Shown here one piece after another: positions 27,585-37,317 of a DNA stretch of 37,317 bases (positions are counted from its first letter, which is position 1; the number at the start of each line of letters is the position of its first letter). The notes under the pieces are model-generated. The model searched no databases. It saw only the letters and a list, made by a program, of their open reading frames with translations, and was not told where the DNA came from. The position numbers and the translations under genes are program-made. The stretch is from a bacterium (GTDB lineage: Bacteria; Armatimonadota; Chthonomonadetes; Chthonomonadales; CAJBBX01): the NCBI GenBank assembly GCA_021811565.1, contig JAJZOL010000188.1, positions 1 through 37,317 on the forward strand, read 5' to 3'.

Positions 27585-28607
27585 ATGTCAAATTTCGCCA
27601 AACCCCGCGCATTATATGTGTTGTCATCCGATTCCTTCAATAAGATTTACGGCGTTGAGGAGAGATGGGATATATCGAAGTTGGTGGACATTTCCGCTGT
27701 TTCTTATTCCCCAAAGAATATTGCATCCGATCCTTCACTTATGGAGGATGTCGAGATCATTCTTTCCGGTTGGGGAGGCCCAATATTGGACGCCACCTTT
27801 TTAAGCCGCGCTCCAAAACTCAAAGCTTTCCTCTACGGAGCGGGTGCGACGGGGGGGATGATCCATCGGGAGGCATGGGAGCGAGGGATTCGTGTCACCA
27901 GTGCCGCGAAGATTAATGGAATTCCTGTTACTGAGTACACCCTGGCGGCCATCCTCTTTTCCCTCAAGCATGTACTTCGGTTCATGCGGCTCATGCATGG
28001 CGCCCCATCCTATCCGCGTCAGCATGAAACTCTGCCCGGAGGGTACCGCTCCACGGTGGGGTTGGTGTCGCTTGGGGCGATTGGAAAGGAGGTTGCCCGC
28101 CGACTGAAGGCTTTCGATATGGAGATCATCGCCTACGATCCTTTCTTACCCGACGATGAGATGCGAAATCTCGGAGTACAGAGAGTCAACTTGGAAGACG
28201 CCTTTTTTCGTTCGGACGTCGTCTCAATTCATACCCCTTGGCTTCCCGAAACGGAGGGTATGATCACAGGTGCGCATATCTCCTCCATGAAACCCGGCGC
28301 GACGCTTATCAACACCTCCCGGGGGGCTGTCATCGTGGAGCGGGAGATGATCGAAGTTTTGAGCGAGCGCGTGGACTTAATGGCGATTCTCGATGTGACC
28401 TATCCCGAGCCTCCGCAGAACGAATCCCCGTTGTGGTCACTGCCGAACGTCTTTCTGACACCTCATATTGCAGGCTCCGTGGATGGCGAATGCAGGCGGA
28501 TGGGCGCTTTTATCGTTGAGGAACTGAAAAGATACTTGCGGGGAGAGGAGATGGATGGGGAGATTCATCCTGAGAATGCAATGCACATTTCGCATCGAAC
28601 TACTTGA
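27585..28607 (+). CDS. D-isomer-specific 2-hydroxyacid dehydrogenase family protein
   Basis: STVGLVSLGAIGKEVARRLKAFDMEIIAYDPFLPDDEMRNLGV...PWLPETEGMITGAHISSMKPGATLINTSRGAVIVEREMIEVL...LTPHIAGSVDGECRRMG. Confidence 0.95.
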   Translation: MSNFAKPRALYVLSSDSFNKIYGVEERWDISKLVDISAVSYSPKNIASDPSLMEDVEIILSGWGGPILDATFLSRAPKLKAFLYGAGATGGMIHREAWERGIRVTSAAKINGIPVTEYTLAAILFSLKHVLRFMRLMHGAPSYPRQHETLPGGYRSTVGLVSLGAIGKEVARRLKAFDMEIIAYDPFLPDDEMRNLGVQRVNLEDAFFRSDVVSIHTPWLPETEGMITGAHISSMKPGATLINTSRGAVIVEREMIEVLSERVDLMAILDVTYPEPPQNESPLWSLPNVFLTPHIAGSVDGECRRMGAFIVEELKRYLRGEEMDGEIHPENAMHISHRTT

Positions 28608-28645
28608 TACACGGGCTAAAATCGTATTTAGTGAAGGAGATAGCC

Positions 28646-29947
28646 ATGTTTCGTCCAAGTTCGTTCGCCTGGAATTATAAGCGTACGATGTTACCCCTGG
28701 TATGCCTCTTTTTTTCGCTGTCATGTTTCTCAAACGCCGCTCCATTGCAAATCCCCAATCGTCTTTTTAACATTCAAAGTTATGGTGCGAAACCTGACGG
28801 TAAAACGGATGACACGGATGCGTTTCGAAACGCCATGCAGGCGTGTGAAAAGGCGGGCGGAGGAACCATCGAGGTCCCCAATGGAAGGTATCTTACCGGT
28901 CCCCTCGACCTTCAGAGCCATACGAACCTACATCTGTCTTCCGGAGCTATGATTCTTTTCACGTACCGAAAAGAGGCGTATGCTCTCGCAAACGGCGGAT
29001 ACCATCCGCTGCTACTGGCTAGAAATATATCCGATATCGCGATTACCGGCAAGGGAACCATGGATGGCGAAGGTGCGCCATGGTGGAAGGCTTTCCTTGA
29101 AGCGAAAAAAAAAGGCGTACCGATGAGGCGTCCTTCGATGGTCGTGTTCGATCATTGCAAGCATATCCTCGTTCAAGGGATCACCTTGTTAAATTCCCCG
29201 AATATCCATCTGAATCCAGAGTATTGCACGGATGTGCGGATTGAAGGCGTAACCATTCGATCACCCATGAATTCACCTAACACCGATGGTATTGATCCGA
29301 CGCATTGCAGGAATGTGACGATCACCCGATGCACCATCGATACCGGGGATGACTGCATCGCGATTGGGTCGGGAATGGATCATAGCAGGAAGCCATTTGG
29401 ACCGTGTAAACATATTCATGTCTCTGACTGTGTATTCTTGCATGGGCACGGTATGTCCATAGGGAGCTTCACCGAGTCGGGGGTGAGGGATGTGATGGTG
29501 GAGAATTGCGTCTTTAATGGCACCGATAACGGCATCCGACTGAAATCCGAAAGGGGCAGAGGGGGATTGGTTGAGAACCTGACCTATCGGAACATCACTA
29601 TGAAAAACGTCAGAAAAGTGATCGATATTGAAAGTTATTATCCCCATTCACCGAAGTTCGGCCAGTTGGAAGCACCGCAACCCGTCAGTGCAAGCACTCC
29701 CGTTTGGCGCGACATTACCATCCGAAACCTCCGCGCCATCGATTGCCTGGATGCGGGGATCATTGTTGGATTGCCCGAGGCTCCTGTTTCTCATATTGAA
29801 TTGAAGCATGTATTCATCTCCGCCGAGAAAGGATTAAGGATCAGCTATGCAAGTCACATAAGATTTATTGATACGACGATCCGGAATTCGTTCAAGACCA
29901 AGGCGATTTATAAGGAGGATGTCAGGGATTTCAAGCAATTAAAATAA
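28646..29947 (+). CDS. Glycoside hydrolase family 28 (polygalacturonase-like), secreted
   Basis: FNIQSYGAKPDGKTDDTDAFRNAMQACEKAGGGTIEVPNGRYLTGPLDLQSHTNLHL, NTDGIDPTHCRNVTITRCTIDTGDDCIAIGSG, HGHGMSIGS; start at 28646 after GGAGATAGCC. Confidence 0.95.
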   Translation: MFRPSSFAWNYKRTMLPLVCLFFSLSCFSNAAPLQIPNRLFNIQSYGAKPDGKTDDTDAFRNAMQACEKAGGGTIEVPNGRYLTGPLDLQSHTNLHLSSGAMILFTYRKEAYALANGGYHPLLLARNISDIAITGKGTMDGEGAPWWKAFLEAKKKGVPMRRPSMVVFDHCKHILVQGITLLNSPNIHLNPEYCTDVRIEGVTIRSPMNSPNTDGIDPTHCRNVTITRCTIDTGDDCIAIGSGMDHSRKPFGPCKHIHVSDCVFLHGHGMSIGSFTESGVRDVMVENCVFNGTDNGIRLKSERGRGGLVENLTYRNITMKNVRKVIDIESYYPHSPKFGQLEAPQPVSASTPVWRDITIRNLRAIDCLDAGIIVGLPEAPVSHIELKHVFISAEKGLRISYASHIRFIDTTIRNSFKTKAIYKEDVRDFKQLK

Positions 29948-30144
29948 CGATTGCGCCAAACAAAGAATTCAAATATGGCATTGATGAACAAGATGCAAAG
30001 GATATCTAAATACAACTGTGATTTTTCCTATTCCAATTGCGATGCATGACTTCAATCAACTATTTTTAACCGTGGTGAGGACCTAAGTTGGCAAAGGTTT
30101 ACTGAAGAAAAAGATGGAGAACATGCACATGCATTCCTTTTTTT

Positions 30145-30889
30145 GGTTCCTTGCTGTTTTGTGTTGGTCATATTATTTGCAATTCTTGAGAGTTGCCTTC
30201 ATCTCAGCCAAACGAAATGGAGAACAAAGTAAAATATACGACCGAGTGTGAGCTTTTCGCAGCTGACTCGGGCTTGACCATCCCCATTTAGGTTAAAAAA
30301 GTGGAATTCAATCCTGAGGAAGGCGAGCTTCACATAAATATCCACTTCCCCCTTGGCAATCATTTCGTATGCTTCGTATCCAGCAATCTCAGAATAGCTG
30401 AGACACCATGGTTCATCAATGGCGCACTTTGATTTTTTTCTAGCGCAAGACCTATCTTCACGCCTGCGTCTCTCGAATTGACTGCCCCTGCGGTGTGAAA
30501 ACATAGCATATATGATTTTTCATGAATGAATCTCATTTTCTAGAGCTTTGGGAAATATCGGATCGCGTGAGTGCCTTCGCTCATTTGGAGGCTTGGCGTC
30601 AATGGGTTTTGAGTAGAGATATTGGGACCGAGCATGAAGAGACCGGCGAATACGATTATAGTGCATGAAACGCAAATACTAAAGCACTTTCACGACATCT
30701 CACCAATGGATTGACGGAGGGGAATAACTCTCTTATCCAGTCCCCGAAGGACAAGCCCGAAGGTTATCGGAATCCCCGTTTTCTCAAAACAATCATTTAC
30801 CTGATTGCGGAAAATCTCGATTTTGCGCTACCCACATAATAGAATGAGGTAGAGCAAATAATATTATCCACACGACGTAGCTGGGAACC
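30145..30889 (+). mobile_element. Decayed ISL3-family element with internal deletion
   Basis: Left-end-like GGTTCCTTGCTGTTTTGTGTTGGT (30145); transposase-like fragments VKKVEFNPEEGELHINIHFPLG (cf. FSVDFNMETGELHIHFDYPGG) and LTNGLTEGNNSLIQSPKDKPEGYRNPRFLKTIIYLIAENLDFALPT*; right-end-like TATTATCCACACGACGTAGCTGGGAACC (ending 30889). Confidence 0.8.
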
Positions 30890-31544
30890 TAAAATAGTTG
30901 ATCATCACAATCGCTATCAAATCATCGGACTTGCAACACCTTCCATCCCCGATCCCCGAAATCTCCACAAACTTCCCCATAGAGCCTTTTTTTATTTAGC
31001 GCGAAGCCGACTTGCTGTTGAAAAACACTTCTTTGACCAAGGGGAAGCAAATGCTTAATCGGCTCATGGACGGGCTTTTGGCGTATTTCGGTCTTGGGTT
31101 CGTTTGGTAAAAAATGGTTTTTTTGATGTGTTAAAGTCATCCTCCGGAATAGACTGCCAAAAATGTATCATCCTGATTCATCCGGAAACGGGACAAGCTA
31201 AGCCATCGGAACATCAATCTATCCATTATGGCTGAGGGCATCCTCGGGACATCCATCAATCGAGTGGCGCCATGATAACGTCGGAGAATCTTCATTGCAA
31301 TCGGTTTGAGGTGGGTTCGATGCGGTACGCGGAATCGCTTGGAGGGCTTGCATGGGCCGTATGCTGAGATACATCAAATATCCGCTCTAACCGCTCAGCC
31401 TTCCGAACCGTTCCCGGTTTATTTCCGTCAAATGACAATGATGATAGGGGAATGATAGAATAATAAAATAACCGGACTGTCTCATTTTTATTGACAAGTT
31501 CCTGAATACGTCCGAGGAGTATTTTCATCAAGGAGCAATTCATA

Positions 31545-34319
31545 ATGCCATCCCGTCGTAAATTTATCTCGCAAGCCATCCAGACTATAGCCTTTGCAGT
31601 AGGGGGTGAGGAACTGTTGAGTTCGAATACACCACTTTTAGCCGCTGAGAAACCGAAACGATCCTCGGCGGTGGACGCCGATCGCTGGCTGGAGATAGAC
31701 CTCTACTGGTTCGACAAGGATCACATCCGCGAATCCGCATCGGAATTTCTCCATCGCGTGGACCCGCTATTCTCAGGACTGAGTGGATGGCGCGGCATCA
31801 TCCTGAACGTGGGCTGGCTTATCGATTACATCGCCGAATGGAACGGCGACCTTAATCAACCCATACCGCTGCTTCGAGGCGCATCCCAGCAACCCTGGTC
31901 CAAAGTGGAGGGGTTGCTCACGGGGGATACGGCGGAGCGGATGGATCAGTGGCGGGAACGATTTGCGCATCCCGTTGTGGAGTGGAAGAGGGATTATCAG
32001 GCATGGACCTACGGCGATTTAAAGACATTGGCGAATGAATTGCGCACCATCGCCGCGCGGAGATACGACATCAACGGGCTTCGCGTCGGTACGTTAGTGT
32101 TGGATTGGAGGAGCATATACGGCAGTCAACCTCACATCTTCGGAACGGAGCATCCGGAGGCGTACCGCACCGGCACGATTGATTACACTGCAATGTTGCA
32201 CACCGACAACCGGCGTTACGCCGCTTTTCCAACCGGCATTCCCGAGGGAGTTCCCATTAGGGATTTCTTCGGAAGGCAATGGGGCAATTTATCGAAGTTG
32301 GTGGGGTTGAACGCCATTGTTTTAAGGGACAGCTTTCTTTTCAAAGGAGTTTACACTCGCGGATATGGACCTCAGGGCTCTGTTCCGACCGATCCCGTCG
32401 CTGCAGCCCGATGGAGCAGAGCTGTGGCGGCTTTTGTGCGCGCCACCAAACTTGGGAACCCAAAGGCTTTGGTCATCGCCTATTCCAACGCCGCCAGTGC
32501 GATATCGGATTGGAGAGTAAATTGCGTGGACTTCGAGGCTTTGGCGAGAGAAGGGTATCTTGACGCTTTCATCGATCAAACATGGGCGGGGGCATGGAAC
32601 GAGGTTGGAGTGCGGGATGGCGACTTTTGGAATGCGCCTATATTGGGATGGACTTATCAACTCGCAACGGTTTTGCTCCACGCGGCGATACTGGCGAAGA
32701 CGAAAGTGCGTCACTACGTACTCACGGAGACTTTCGACGCTTGGGAATCCTGGGACATCATCCACACTGCACCGGAAAGGCTAAGGTGGGGGATTTGGGC
32801 GTACCATCATGCAACAGTCAAAACACCGTCCGGATTGAAAATGCCTAGAGGTACGTATGTTTCTTGGATGAACCAAGGGAAGAGATTGCTTACGGACAAG
32901 GACGTCGCTTGGTTGGCGGGGAATATCAACGACGCCATAACGGATGCCCGAAGAACCTCCCATATTTACGGACCGACTTTAGTGTATTGTCGCGATGAAA
33001 TCAAGTGGGAGATGGAGCATGCGCCATCCGTGTTTGAGAAGGAATGGATTGACGAGCAGGCGGGGTGCCTCATTAAGTGGGGGGTTCCTATTCTTTCCGT
33101 GACCCGATCGGAGTGGCTGGGCGAGATAACGACGGACATGCCTGTTCTATCCATTCCGGATCATTTGCCGGAGGAGCAGGTGCGAGTAATCGAGCGAATT
33201 ATTCATGAGGGACGTCCAATCGCCATCTTTGGAAGCCCCGCTGGAGGCGTGGATTCAAGGCTATCCAAACTCTGCGGAATCACCACATCCGATTCCCACC
33301 CATCCCCAGCCATGACTGCAGATGTGAGGTGGTGCGCCGCAAATGACTCTGTTCCTCAATGGTGGCAAGTGGATTTGGGGAATCCCATTTCTGTCAATCG
33401 TATCGTTATCCGTTGGGAGTTCGATGGAAAGACATACGATTATCAAATTGATGGTTCCCTTGACGGCGCTGTTTGGAGACCGCTTGCTGATCGAACGAAT
33501 AACGCCGACCATTTACAAATTCAGACACTGACCATTAAGGCGGAGCCGGTGCGATATATACGAATTACCATAACCCAATTGCCTGATCCCGGGGTGTGGG
33601 CGAGCATTCGAACAGTACATGTGTATGGCGAAGGCTCTGGCGATAAGGATCTGGCACTCCATCGCCCCGCCGCAGCGTCATCCAGCCAAACGCAGCTTGG
33701 ATACACACCCGATCAGCCTGTATCCGGCAAGGAGGAAGGATTGGTCGGCCATCCGGCTGGAGCCGAATGCGGATTGATCAGTGGGGTTCCCAATTCGTTT
33801 CCGGTATTTCAGGAATTTAGCAGGAACCGCGCATTGCCGGATGCTCAAGTGATCTATACAGTGAATGGCAGCCCCTGTCTCGTCATGAAGAGAAGCGTAC
33901 GGCAACGAACGCTCTTCTGGGATCCTGCGGAGTTGCGCATCGGAGCCGGAGGACCTCTAATCAACTATCTTGTGAGCGTTTACCCCTATGTGATGACGGC
34001 GAGAGCTATGAGTGTTTTGCTCGAAGGCGGCGAGTGCCCGTATGTCCGGAATATTCCCCCATATGACACACTGACGATCGTGGCTTGGCGGTTGAAGGAT
34101 GGAACCCGTACCGTTCTTGCAGGGAATACAGAGGAGGGCTTGAAAAAGATTGAGGGACCGGATTACACTCGCAAGGTGATGTTAACCCTGCCGGCAAACT
34201 GGCGAGATGGAACTGACAAGGTCTGGAACGAATGGTCGGGAGGTACAACCACCATTAGCAAAAAAGGTTTGCTCATAATATTGGGACAGGAGGCGTCGGG
34301 ATTGTATAGGATTCCGTGA
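31545..34319 (+). CDS. Exported (Tat-like signal) protein with discoidin/F5-8C-like domain, glycoside-hydrolase-like context
   Basis: 924-aa ORF, N-terminus MPSRRKFISQAIQTIAF; VPQWWQVDLGNPISVNRIVIRWEFDGKTYDYQIDGSLDGAVWRPLADR...VRYIRITITQLPDPGVWASIRTVHVYG is discoidin-like. Confidence 0.85.
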   Translation: MPSRRKFISQAIQTIAFAVGGEELLSSNTPLLAAEKPKRSSAVDADRWLEIDLYWFDKDHIRESASEFLHRVDPLFSGLSGWRGIILNVGWLIDYIAEWNGDLNQPIPLLRGASQQPWSKVEGLLTGDTAERMDQWRERFAHPVVEWKRDYQAWTYGDLKTLANELRTIAARRYDINGLRVGTLVLDWRSIYGSQPHIFGTEHPEAYRTGTIDYTAMLHTDNRRYAAFPTGIPEGVPIRDFFGRQWGNLSKLVGLNAIVLRDSFLFKGVYTRGYGPQGSVPTDPVAAARWSRAVAAFVRATKLGNPKALVIAYSNAASAISDWRVNCVDFEALAREGYLDAFIDQTWAGAWNEVGVRDGDFWNAPILGWTYQLATVLLHAAILAKTKVRHYVLTETFDAWESWDIIHTAPERLRWGIWAYHHATVKTPSGLKMPRGTYVSWMNQGKRLLTDKDVAWLAGNINDAITDARRTSHIYGPTLVYCRDEIKWEMEHAPSVFEKEWIDEQAGCLIKWGVPILSVTRSEWLGEITTDMPVLSIPDHLPEEQVRVIERIIHEGRPIAIFGSPAGGVDSRLSKLCGITTSDSHPSPAMTADVRWCAANDSVPQWWQVDLGNPISVNRIVIRWEFDGKTYDYQIDGSLDGAVWRPLADRTNNADHLQIQTLTIKAEPVRYIRITITQLPDPGVWASIRTVHVYGEGSGDKDLALHRPAAASSSQTQLGYTPDQPVSGKEEGLVGHPAGAECGLISGVPNSFPVFQEFSRNRALPDAQVIYTVNGSPCLVMKRSVRQRTLFWDPAELRIGAGGPLINYLVSVYPYVMTARAMSVLLEGGECPYVRNIPPYDTLTIVAWRLKDGTRTVLAGNTEEGLKKIEGPDYTRKVMLTLPANWRDGTDKVWNEWSGGTTTISKKGLLIILGQEASGLYRIP

Positions 34320-34492
34320 TGACACTCAAATGAGTTCAAGCGTCAGAGAGACGAAGTGGAACCGTGGTGAGCGTGGGATTGCGTCGATATTAGTCCAATT
34401 TACTGGATTCCATAGTGCCCTTATAAACTGAGTATTACATATTTCACATATCAACAATTCGTTGGGAATCTTTAGCCGAGAATGGATTAATA

Positions 34493-35140
34493 ATGGAAAA
34501 TGAGATCAATCAGCGTCAAAAAAGAATTCGAGTAGCGCTTCGATTGGAAATCATCACAATAGTTTGGATGCTATTGGAGGCGACTGGTTCGATTATTTCA
34601 GCCATAATGGCGAAGAGTATGCTCCTTATGGCATTTGGCATGGACAGCGTCGTAGAACTATCATCTGCCTTGCTTCTATATTGGAGACTTCTGAAAGAAG
34701 CCAATGTTGAACAAGATGAGCTTGAGCATATGGAGGCGTTAGAAATCAAAGTATCCCGCCTGAGCGGTTACATACTGTTTGGTTTATCTGTTTATGTCGT
34801 GTTGCAGTCCTGTGTCGGGTTGATTTATCATCACGAGGCGGAATCATCCTACATAGGCTTAACCATAGCCGTCATCGCCGCTCTGGGTATGCCGATTCTG
34901 GCAAGAGCGAAAATTCGTATTGCTGAGGTGATCGGAAGCAAGGCGCTTCGCGGGGACGCCATGGAGACAATCACATGCGGATATCTTTCATGGGTGTTGC
35001 TTATAGGGTTGATAGTCAATATCTTATTTCATTGGTGGTGGTTGGATAGCGTAGCCGCTTTGGTTTTGGTTCCGTTTCTAATAAAGGAGGGACGCGAAGC
35101 AATTCATGGGGAATGCTCCTGCCATTCCCGTGATACATAG
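34493..35140 (+). CDS. Cation-diffusion-facilitator-like membrane protein
   Basis: VWMLLEATGSIISAIMAKSMLLMAFGMDSVVELSSALLLYWRLL...LRGDAMETITCGYLSWVLLIGLIVN....WWWLDSVAALVLVPFLIKEG: CDF-like helices with FGxDSxxE and D-A-x-E elements. Confidence 0.8.
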   Translation: MENEINQRQKRIRVALRLEIITIVWMLLEATGSIISAIMAKSMLLMAFGMDSVVELSSALLLYWRLLKEANVEQDELEHMEALEIKVSRLSGYILFGLSVYVVLQSCVGLIYHHEAESSYIGLTIAVIAALGMPILARAKIRIAEVIGSKALRGDAMETITCGYLSWVLLIGLIVNILFHWWWLDSVAALVLVPFLIKEGREAIHGECSCHSRDT

Positions 35141-35480
35141 ATTATTCAAGCGGGTTATACATTGAGCTCATTTCAGAATTCTGAAGATGACGCTAATATC
35201 TCTCATTGAAAACTTAGTAACACATCTTAAAAAACGAACATGCAATTATCTCTCTTAGAAATATGGCTGATACCGAGTATACGCAAACGATTTGTCTTTT
35301 CGATGTACCATGGTGGACAACTTAGTCATGGCATTGAAGGATCACCATCGTTTTCATAAAAAATCTTCTAATCAATCCTTGACTTTAATTGTGATTTGCT
35401 AGCATTAATATCTGATGTTACGGAAGGTTGATTCTGAGAGGATCAACCCATAATAATCCTGTCGAAGGAGCGCATTCACC

Positions 35481-37268
35481 ATGATACGTTTCATTCCACC
35501 TCTTCTTTTGATCGCTTTGTCCATACCCATCATGTCAAAAGCGGAATTGACACTCGCGAAAAACGGGAAAACATCCTATTCCATTGTCATCTCGCCGGAC
35601 GCCTCTTCCACCGTGTCTCACGCTGCGAATGAGCTTGCAGCCGATCTACAAACGATGTCCAATGCTGATTTCCCCGTGGTGACCCATGCCGTGGACGGTC
35701 CTGAAATATTCGTCGGACCGAGTAATTTCCTCAAGGAGAAGTACCCCTCAATAAAACTCAGCGACTTGCCGGACGAGGGGTTCGTCATTCGAAGCGAGGG
35801 GGCGAATCTCGTGCTGGCAGGCAAAGATGATCGAGGGACACTCTACTCTGTCTACACTTTTCTGGAAGAGCATCTTGGTGTGAGATGGTTCTCGCCAAAC
35901 GACACTGTTATGCCCAATCACAACCCCATGACGATCCCTTCAATTGACGAGAAGCAAGCGCCGGCATTCATGTATCGCGATACGGATAACCATATCGTGC
36001 TGGGTCACGCCGCTTGGGATGCACATCTTAAGTTGAATGGGGTGAGCGATCCGGATCAAGAGGATTTAGGCGGGATCAATCGTCTCTTCAACGGCGCCGA
36101 GAATTTCTACCAGTTGGTGCCGCCATCCAAGTATTTCGCCGATCATCCTGAATATTTCAGTTTGATTAATGGGCAACGACGGGATACCGGGGATTCTCAG
36201 CTTTGCCTTACGAACCCCGACGTATTTAACATTATCGTGAATGAACTCACAGCGCAGGCGAAAGCTGATCCCAAGTTGCTCACCCTCGGACTGTCGCCAA
36301 ATGACGCAGGGGATGGGGAATGCCAGTGTCCGAACTGCAAGGCGGAGGATGAAAAGTACGGTGCTCCTTCCGGCACCCTTCTTCACTTTGTGAACAAGGT
36401 TGCCGCCGCCGTTCAAGCGAATCTCCCAGGCAGGAAAATCTGGGTGGAGACCTTGGCGTATCAGTACACCGAAAAACCGCCGACCCCCGGAACAATCTCT
36501 CCGGCGTCAAACGTTTTGGTCTGCCTAGCCCCTATCCACATGTGCGACGCCCATGCCATCGACAAAGACCCTGTGAACAAAGCCTCTTTGGATAACCTGC
36601 TTGGGTGGGGGAAGGTCGCTCCCGGGCATCTGCAGGTGTGGCATTATGTGACGAATTACGCGAATTACATGCAGCCTTTTCCCGACTGGGACGAGATCGG
36701 CGCGGACATGAAGTTTTATCATGACCACGGTGTATCCGGAATGTTCTGCGAGGGCAATTACAACTCCAACGGCGAGATGATGGCAATGCGCACATGGGTG
36801 CTTGCGCATCTCTTCTGGAACCCCAATCAGGATGTATGGAGCCTGGTGAAGGAGTATTGCGACGGCTATTACGGGCATGGCGGCAAATACATCTATCAAT
36901 ATCTAAGGCTCATGCATGATCAGTTCCTCAAGCCAAATATCCATCTGTTCATCTACGATTCTCCTCACGCCGCTTACCTCTCTCCTGAGGTGCTGAAAGA
37001 GGCGAACAAGCTGTTTGACGAAGCGGAATCCGCCACTGTCTATTATCCTGATGAGCTGAATAGGGTTCGTGAGGCGAGAATCAGCATTCGCTACGTGGAT
37101 CTTGTGGATCAAATCCCCAACGCCCAGTCCACAGCGCAGCAAAAAAGCGATTTCCTTAAGAAATTGAATCAATTTGCTGAAGACATCAATTTTTACAAGT
37201 TTGACTATGTTTCCGAGGGGAGACCTGTGTCCTCTTGGATTACCCAATTGGAAAACGCAGCGAAATAG
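35481..37268 (+). CDS. DUF4838 domain protein (alpha-glucuronidase N-domain-like/GH20-like), secreted
   Basis: Signal peptide; SSTVSHAANELAADLQTMSNADFPVV...DEGFVIRSEGANLVLAGKDDRGTLYSVYTFLEEHLGVRWFSPNDTVMP; SPNDAGDGECQCPNCKAEDEKYG: DUF4838 hallmark. Confidence 0.92.
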   Translation: MIRFIPPLLLIALSIPIMSKAELTLAKNGKTSYSIVISPDASSTVSHAANELAADLQTMSNADFPVVTHAVDGPEIFVGPSNFLKEKYPSIKLSDLPDEGFVIRSEGANLVLAGKDDRGTLYSVYTFLEEHLGVRWFSPNDTVMPNHNPMTIPSIDEKQAPAFMYRDTDNHIVLGHAAWDAHLKLNGVSDPDQEDLGGINRLFNGAENFYQLVPPSKYFADHPEYFSLINGQRRDTGDSQLCLTNPDVFNIIVNELTAQAKADPKLLTLGLSPNDAGDGECQCPNCKAEDEKYGAPSGTLLHFVNKVAAAVQANLPGRKIWVETLAYQYTEKPPTPGTISPASNVLVCLAPIHMCDAHAIDKDPVNKASLDNLLGWGKVAPGHLQVWHYVTNYANYMQPFPDWDEIGADMKFYHDHGVSGMFCEGNYNSNGEMMAMRTWVLAHLFWNPNQDVWSLVKEYCDGYYGHGGKYIYQYLRLMHDQFLKPNIHLFIYDSPHAAYLSPEVLKEANKLFDEAESATVYYPDELNRVREARISIRYVDLVDQIPNAQSTAQQKSDFLKKLNQFAEDINFYKFDYVSEGRPVSSWITQLENAAK

Positions 37269-37288
37269 ATAGAAAGAGGATTTTGCGC

Positions 37289-37317
37289 ATGCCTTATAAT
37301 TTCAAGTATCTTCATGC
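37289..37317 (+). CDS. Start of a further CDS, truncated at the right window edge
   Basis: GAAAGAGGA RBS-like followed by ATGCCTTATAATTTCAAGTATCTTCATGC (MPYNFKYLH...). Confidence 0.4.

Noticed and set aside
30199-30504. 101-aa minus ORF
   Set aside because: Antisense to the ISL3 fossil transposase fragment.
30922-31140. 72-aa minus ORF in the gene-poor stretch 30.9-31.5 kb
   Set aside because: No homology recognised; plus-strand frames also show broken protein-like text (NLHKLPHRAFFYLARSRLAVEKHFFDQGEANA*), so this may be decayed sequence, but the evidence is too weak to call.
1-37317. CRISPR array, tRNA or rRNA genes
   Set aside because: No regularly spaced short repeats, no tRNA-like T-loop/anticodon arrangement and no rRNA motifs noticed by eye; a tRNAscan-SE and CRISPR finder run would be needed to be sure.

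Overview
AT-balanced chromosomal window that looks like a free-living, plant-polysaccharide-degrading bacterium. The Armatimonadota/Planctomycetes-like gene style (DUF1559-type prepilins, DUF4838) is an impression, not a proven taxonomic call. Main content: rhamnose/pectin catabolism (RhaT-like symporter, L-fucose/arabinose isomerase-family protein, GH78 alpha-L-rhamnosidase, GH28 polygalacturonase, a 2-hydroxyacid dehydrogenase, a discoidin-domain protein, a DUF4838 protein); a MarR-ABC exporter operon; a second MarR; MNT/HEPN and HicBA toxin-antitoxin-like pairs; a CDF-like transporter; and a block of poorly characterised small genes (9.2-13.4 kb). Most notable non-coding signal: a clear TPP (THI-box) riboswitch with an intrinsic terminator directly upstream of a type II secretion/prepilin-like gene that runs off the left edge. 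Other unlisted structure: a ~0.66 kb direct repeat (16.77-17.44 / 20.05-20.71 kb) cut in copy 1 by an ISL3-family element; a second, internally deleted ISL3 fossil at 30.1-30.9 kb with recognisable termini; a 222-bp element built from four copies of a GGTAATTGC motif in alternating orientation; a decayed gene paralog at 10.45-10.63 kb; an internally deleted, frameshifted ORF at 19.4-19.95 kb; and a perfect 13-bp palindrome between a MarR gene and its divergent neighbour. I found no CRISPR, rRNA or tRNA.
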